From Paractinoplanes atraurantiacus (GTDB taxonomy: Bacteria > Actinomycetota > Actinomycetes > Mycobacteriales > Micromonosporaceae): a stretch of DNA of 64,000 nt. Positions 60,165 to 64,000 of the stretch are shown in pieces (within the stretch, counting starts at the first letter, position 1; each line of letters opens with the position of its first letter). The notes below the pieces were generated by a model. It saw only the letters and a list, made by a program, of their open reading frames with translations, did no database searches and had not been told where the DNA came from. The stretch is taken from assembly GCF_900215205.1 (NCBI RefSeq), contig NZ_OBDY01000002.1, forward strand, positions 498,615 to 562,614. The letters are read 5' to 3'. The translations under genes and the position numbers were made by a program.

Positions 60165-61222
60165 GAGGCGACCACCACGTCCATGCCCTCGGCCAGGCCC
60201 GGGCCGCTGACCTGCACCCAGCCGTCGGCGAACATGCCGGTCGTCACGCCGATCAGGCCGTCCGGGCCCTGCACGGCGTAGCCGCCCTCGGTCAGCGCGA
60301 CGAGGGCCTCGACGGGCGTGGCGAGAACGTTCTTGGCGACCTTTCCGGCCACGTTGACCTTCACGTCGGCCGAGTCGAGCTTGGCCAGGTCGGCCGGCTT
60401 GTCGACGGTGACCAGGACGGTGAGCTTCGGCGCGCCGTCGGCCACACCGCCGGCGGGCGAGGCGAGGGTGCGGCCGACCGAGAGGATCCGGGCCTTGACC
60501 GTACGGTCGTCGGGCAGCGTGACGGTCACATGCTCACCTCGGGTGAGCCCGGCCGCCGCGTCGAGCTCGGCCGAGACGGTGATCACCTTGCGGATGGCGG
60601 TGACGGTCATGAGCTCGGTGTCGGCGGCGGCCCCGGGCTGGACGGCGACCGAGTCGACCCGGACGGCGCCGGACTGGACCTCGATGTCGCCGACGGCGAT
60701 CGTGCCGGTGGGCGGGAGCTCGTTGTCCTCCTGCCAGCGTTTGACGGCCTTGATGAGATCGGCGGTGAGTACGCCTTCTCCGTCCCGGGCCGTTGCGGGC
60801 TGGTGGCCGATCCGGTAGCCGAGCGCGCGCAGGTTCTTGGCGACGATACCCACGTCCCGGCCGACCAGATTCAGCCCGGTGATCGGACGGTAGAGCGGCA
60901 TGCCGCCGTAGAAGAGGATCACCGGTTTGTCATCGGCCCGGAAGAGCTGCTTTCCCCGTACGATCGTCGCGCCCGCGACCGGCAACCAGGTCACGGTGGC
61001 GGCGGTGTGGCCGGAGAGCGGCCGGGCCGATCCGAAGCCGACGCTGCCGTCGAGCTTCTTCACCGTGGACAGGGTGCGGCGCTGAACCTTCGCCGTCGCG
61101 ACCTTTTCCTGCGGCACCGGCTCCGGGGCCGGCCGGTGCCGGGAGACGGCGAGCGCTCCGCCGGCACCCAGCGCCGCGACGAGCACTGCCCCGCTCAACC
61201 AGGCCACGATCTTCGCTTGCAT
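60161..61222 (-). CDS. Efflux adaptor-like protein with peptidoglycan-binding-like domain
   Basis: A 353-residue membrane-anchored extracytoplasmic protein with a signal anchor at about 8-28. It has a beta-barrel/lipoyl-like part ([35 protein letters not shown]) and a helical peptidoglycan-binding-type domain ([39 protein letters not shown]). A C-terminal barrel follows ([24 protein letters not shown]). This is the adaptor type found with MacAB-like exporters in Gram-positive bacteria. It is the first gene of the exporter operon and is divergent from the response-regulator gene across a 90-bp gap with an inverted repeat. Confidence 0.87.
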   Translation of the reverse strand: MQAKIVAWLSGAVLVAALGAGGALAVSRHRPAPEPVPQEKVATAKVQRRTLSTVKKLDGSVGFGSARPLSGHTAATVTWLPVAGATIVRGKQLFRADDKPVILFYGGMPLYRPITGLNLVGRDVGIVAKNLRALGYRIGHQPATARDGEGVLTADLIKAVKRWQEDNELPPTGTIAVGDIEVQSGAVRVDSVAVQPGAAADTELMTVTAIRKVITVSAELDAAAGLTRGEHVTVTLPDDRTVKARILSVGRTLASPAGGVADGAPKLTVLVTVDKPADLAKLDSADVKVNVAGKVAKNVLATPVEALVALTEGGYAVQGPDGLIGVTTGMFADGWVQVSGPGLAEGMDVVVAS

Positions 61223-61238
61223 GGTCAGGAGCGTCCCG

Positions 61239-61280
61239 GGAGATCGTTAGAAAGCTGTCAGGTCTCCCGCGACGATCTCC
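61239..61280. promoter_or_regulatory. Inverted repeat in exporter/two-component divergent region
   Basis: GGAGATCGT (61239-61247) and ACGATCTCC (61272-61280) are perfect 9-bp inverted arms 24 bp apart, centred between the exporter operon (start 61222) and the response regulator gene (start 61313). It is a good candidate for the response regulator's binding region controlling both directions. Confidence 0.5.
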
Positions 61281-61312
61281 GGTGGTCGCGCCGCCGACCT
61301 ATCATCGCCGCC

Positions 61313-62008
61313 ATGTCTGCTCAGGTCCTGCTCGCCGAGGACGATCCCCGCCAGGCCGAGGTGGTCCGGCGCTATCTCGTCGCCGAGGGGCACGAGGTGC
61401 TCGTCGTGCACGACGGCCGCACGGCGCTGGCCGAGGCCCGCCGATGGCGGCCGGCCATGCTGGTGCTCGACGTGATGATGCCCGGCCTCGACGGCCTGCA
61501 CGTGTGCCGCACGCTGCGGGCCGAGTCCGACGTGCTGGTGCTGATGCTGACCGCCCGGGCCACCGAGGAGGACATGCTGCTCGGGCTGGAGCTGGGCGCC
61601 GACGACTACCTGACCAAGCCGTACAGCCCGAGGGAGCTGATGGCCAGGGTCCGCACGCTTCTGCGGCGGGTGGGCCGGGGCGCGCCGCCGGCCGGCAGCG
61701 AGCTGCGCCGCGTCGGGCGGCTCGGCGTCGACCCCGTACGCCATCACGTCACCGTCGGCGACGAGCCGGTCGAGTGCACCCGCGGCGAGTTCGCCATCCT
61801 GGCCGCGCTGTCCGAGCAGCCGGGCCGTGTCCTGAGCCGGGCCCAGCTGCTGCACCACACGCGCGGCATCGACCGCAGCTCCACCGAGCGGACCATCGAC
61901 GTGCACGTGATGAACCTGCGCCGCAAGATCGAGGCCGATCCGCAGAAGCCGGCGCACCTGCTCACCGTCTACGGCGTCGGCTACAAGCTGGCCGCGGAGT
62001 CGCCGTGA
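61313..62008 (+). CDS. OmpR/PhoB-family response regulator
   Basis: A 231-residue response regulator. The receiver (about 1-118) has the acidic pair in LLAEDDP (Asp10, Asp11), phospho-acceptor VLDVMMPG (Asp53), the conserved Thr in LMLTAR and Lys in LTKPYSP. The winged helix (about 130-228) shows CTRGEFAILAALSEQPGRVL and DRSSTERTIDVHVMNLRRKI. The frame opens far upstream, but ATG 61313 gives the standard receiver start. The histidine kinase overlaps its stop (GTGA). Its position divergent to the MacAB-like operon implies that it controls that exporter. Confidence 0.95.
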   Translation: MSAQVLLAEDDPRQAEVVRRYLVAEGHEVLVVHDGRTALAEARRWRPAMLVLDVMMPGLDGLHVCRTLRAESDVLVLMLTARATEEDMLLGLELGADDYLTKPYSPRELMARVRTLLRRVGRGAPPAGSELRRVGRLGVDPVRHHVTVGDEPVECTRGEFAILAALSEQPGRVLSRAQLLHHTRGIDRSSTERTIDVHVMNLRRKIEADPQKPAHLLTVYGVGYKLAAESP

Positions 62009-63774
62009 GCCGGGTTCCGCTGCGGCACAGCCTGGTCACCCGCCTGCTGGTCACGTCGGTGCTGATCGCGGTGGCCGCCATCGCGGCCACCGCCTGGCTG
62101 GCCACCGCCACCGCCACCCGGGCCCTGCGCCAGGAGCAGGGCCGCTCGCTGACCGAGGACAAGGGCGTCTACGACCTGCTGGTCGGTTACGCGGCCGCTC
62201 ACCCCGACTGGTCCGGCGCCCCCGAGCTGCTCCGCGACCGGGCGGCCAAGCTCGGCCGCCGCATCACGCTGATGACCACCGACCGGGCGGTGATCGCCGA
62301 CTCGGGGCCCGGCCCCTCGCTGGCCGGCGCCCGCGCCTCGGCCACTGTCGACCCGCTCAACCTGGACCTGGCGCTCAGCGGCGGGACGGAACGCATCGAC
62401 GCCCGCGCCACCGGCCCGTTCCTGGTGCCGCCGGCCCAGCGCGCCCGGCTCGACAAGCTCGCGGCCGACACGCTGGCCTGCGTCCGCAAGGGTGGCGGCG
62501 ACGGCGAGGTGGTGCGGCTGCCGAACGGGCGCCCATCGATCGTCCTGACCGGATCGGGCACGGACGGCAACGCCGCGGCCTGCATCGACCAGCTGCTCAC
62601 GGTGAAGACTCCGGCCGAAGAGGGTCCGCTGCGCGAGCTCGGGCGGCTGGTCACCACGTGCGCCCGGATGCCGCGGGAGCTCAGGCTCGGCGTACGGCCG
62701 GATTTCTCGACGTACTTCCTGGTCGCCGATCGTCCCGAACCGGTGGCCATGCCCGACAGCACGAGCTCGGCCGTGCCGCCGGCCCGCGTCCGCGGCTGTG
62801 TGGAGAAATCGCGAAAGGCCATGCTTCAGTCGTACGTCGCCCCGCCCGCCCTGCTCTTCGTCACCGACCCGACGGCCGGGGCCGACCAGACCCGGTTCAC
62901 GCTGTCCGAGCAGAACACGATCCGGATCGTCGCCACCACCGGCGGCGTCCTGCTGGCCACCATTCTGGTCACCGTGCTGGTCGGCCGCCGCCTGGTCCGC
63001 CCGCTGCGCGCGCTCACCGAGGCCGCCGGGCAGGGCCCGGTGCCGGTCTCGACCCGCGACGAGATCGGCCGGCTGGCCCGGGCCCTCAACGACTCGACGG
63101 AGCGCCGCGACCGGGCCGAGGCGCAGCGCCGGGCCATGGTCAGCGACGTCGCGCACGAGCTGCGCACCCCGCTCACGAACATCCGGAGCTGGCTCGAGGC
63201 CGCCCAGGACGACCTGGCGCCGACCGACGCGCAACTCGTCGGCCTCCTGCACGAGGAGGCCCTGCTGCTCCAGCACATCATCGACGACCTGAGCGACCTG
63301 GCCGGGCCGTTGCGCCTCGACCTGCGGCCGGTGGCCGTGCGCGAGGTGCTGGCCCAGGTGGTCGACAGCCACCTCGCCCCGGCTCACGCGGCCGGGGTCC
63401 GCCTGACGATGGAGGTGGCGGGCGATCCGGTGGTCGAGGCCGATGCCGTACGCCTGCGGCAACTGCTCGGCAACCTGGTCTCCAACGGCATCCGCTACAC
63501 CCCGCGCGGCGGCTCGGTCGTGGTGGCCGCGCGGGACACGGTCATCGAGGTCCGCGACACCGGGGTCGGTATCGCCCCGGAGAACCTGCCCAAGATCTTC
63601 GACCGTTTCTGGCGGGCCGACGAGTCCCGCAGCCGGGCCACCGGTGGCAGCGGCCTGGGCCTGGCCATCGCCCGCAAACTGACCGAGGCCCACGGCGGTG
63701 ACATCACGGTGCGGAGCGTCCCGGGCGAGGGGACCACCTTCACCGTCCAGCTTTCATTCACTGGGGTTTATTAA
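62005..63774 (+). CDS. Sensor histidine kinase with large extracellular domain
   Basis: A 589-residue HAMP-type histidine kinase. Membrane helices lie at about 9-36 and 306-327, enclosing an extracellular sensor of about 270 residues with four cysteines (159, 193, 219, 265), probably two disulfides. HAMP lies at about 328-380. The H-box is VSDVAHELRTPLTNI (His384), the N-box LLGNLVSNGIRYTPRGG, G1 is DTGVGIAPENLPKIF and G2 GGSGLGLAIARKL. It starts at GTG overlapping the response regulator stop. Paired with the divergent MacAB-like exporter, it resembles peptide- or antibiotic-sensing systems; the ligand is unknown. Confidence 0.94.
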   Translation: MSRVPLRHSLVTRLLVTSVLIAVAAIAATAWLATATATRALRQEQGRSLTEDKGVYDLLVGYAAAHPDWSGAPELLRDRAAKLGRRITLMTTDRAVIADSGPGPSLAGARASATVDPLNLDLALSGGTERIDARATGPFLVPPAQRARLDKLAADTLACVRKGGGDGEVVRLPNGRPSIVLTGSGTDGNAAACIDQLLTVKTPAEEGPLRELGRLVTTCARMPRELRLGVRPDFSTYFLVADRPEPVAMPDSTSSAVPPARVRGCVEKSRKAMLQSYVAPPALLFVTDPTAGADQTRFTLSEQNTIRIVATTGGVLLATILVTVLVGRRLVRPLRALTEAAGQGPVPVSTRDEIGRLARALNDSTERRDRAEAQRRAMVSDVAHELRTPLTNIRSWLEAAQDDLAPTDAQLVGLLHEEALLLQHIIDDLSDLAGPLRLDLRPVAVREVLAQVVDSHLAPAHAAGVRLTMEVAGDPVVEADAVRLRQLLGNLVSNGIRYTPRGGSVVVAARDTVIEVRDTGVGIAPENLPKIFDRFWRADESRSRATGGSGLGLAIARKLTEAHGGDITVRSVPGEGTTFTVQLSFTGVY

Positions 63775-63785
63775 GGTCCGGTCAC

Positions 63786-64000
63786 ATGATTCGTGAACGG
63801 GCTTATCCCGTCGACCCTTGGCACATCCGGGAGACTCGCCTCGACCTGGATCTGCTGGCCCAGTCCGAGTCGGTGTTCGCGCTGAGCAACGGGCATATCG
63901 GGATCCGCGGAAACCTGGACGAGGGCGAGCCGCACGGCTTGCCGGGCACCTATCTGAACTCGTTCTACGAGCTGCGGCCGTTGCCTTATGCCGAGGCCGG
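63786..64000 (+). CDS. Glycoside hydrolase family 65 protein, N-terminal end only
   Basis: The gene starts at ATG 63786 and runs off the window after 71 codons. The visible N-terminus, with VFALSNGHIGIRGNLDEGEP followed by GLPGTYLNSFYE, is the family 65 signature (maltose, trehalose or kojibiose phosphorylase-like, or hydrolase). These enzymes cleave alpha-glucosides, usually by phosphorolysis in the cytoplasm. It follows the histidine kinase by 11 bp but is functionally unrelated by appearance. Which substrate it uses cannot be judged from this fragment. Confidence 0.85.
   Translation, partial: MIRERAYPVDPWHIRETRLDLDLLAQSESVFALSNGHIGIRGNLDEGEPHGLPGTYLNSFYELRPLPYAEA

Overview
The window is a GC-rich (well over 65 % by eye), densely packed actinobacterial chromosome segment with frequent GTG/TTG starts, 4-bp start/stop overlaps and many secreted or lipid-anchored proteins. 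The mix of SARP-type regulators, I36-like secreted inhibitors and a GH65 enzyme fits Micromonosporaceae, perhaps Actinoplanes or a relative; that placement is inference. I saw no rRNA, tRNA, CRISPR array or intact mobile element.

Layout. 1-2037: end of a DUF1800 gene, a Tat-exported DUF1501 protein and a membrane-anchored DM13 protein. 2190-5195: a SigB/SigF-type sigma factor, a secreted I36 protein, an AlkA-like glycosylase behind a large inverted repeat, and a secreted alpha/beta hydrolase. 5225-14344: three large SARP-ATPase-TPR paralogues (two tandem, one convergent). 14505-18868: FMN reductase, hydrolase, PPOX-like protein, a secreted protein, a frameshifted I36 gene, an intact I36 gene and a hydrolase-like pseudoenzyme. 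18841-26010: an XRE-NB-ARC-TPR regulator and two LuxR-type ATPase regulators. 25997-30830: a secreted glycerophosphodiesterase with a carbohydrate-binding-like domain, a DUF3311/sodium-solute symporter pair, an I36 gene with a strong terminator, and an unknown gene. 30837-42619: carotenoid oxygenase with a divergent PadR regulator, a SARP-NB-ARC regulator, a secreted cupin, two small LuxR-type proteins, an ECF sigma factor with a C-terminal extension, two GNAT proteins, ilvC and an acyl-CoA synthetase. 42685-52680: a truncated SARP-ATPase, four alpha/beta hydrolases (one fused to a TPR tail, one without its serine nucleophile), an amidase lacking its catalytic-lysine segment, and a second SARP-NB-ARC regulator. 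52848-58329: secreted/lipoprotein genes, a cyclic-nucleotide-binding flavoprotein reductase without CxxC, the fifth I36 gene, and a decayed IS5-family transposase. 58333-64000: a MacAB-like exporter operon divergent from a two-component system, then the start of a GH65 gene.

The most distinctive theme is the interleaving of nine large regulators of STAND-like architecture (SARP, XRE or LuxR DNA-binding domain plus P-loop ATPase, usually with a TPR array) with alpha/beta-hydrolase-fold proteins. One hydrolase (45451-46977) is fused to a TPR tail like the sensor end of such regulators, and two others have lost the nucleophile. I infer that hydrolase-fold proteins may act here as ligand receptors or signal-processing partners of STAND regulators. 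That remains a hypothesis. The second theme is a dispersed family of five small secreted I36-type proteins, two of which share a conserved upstream box.
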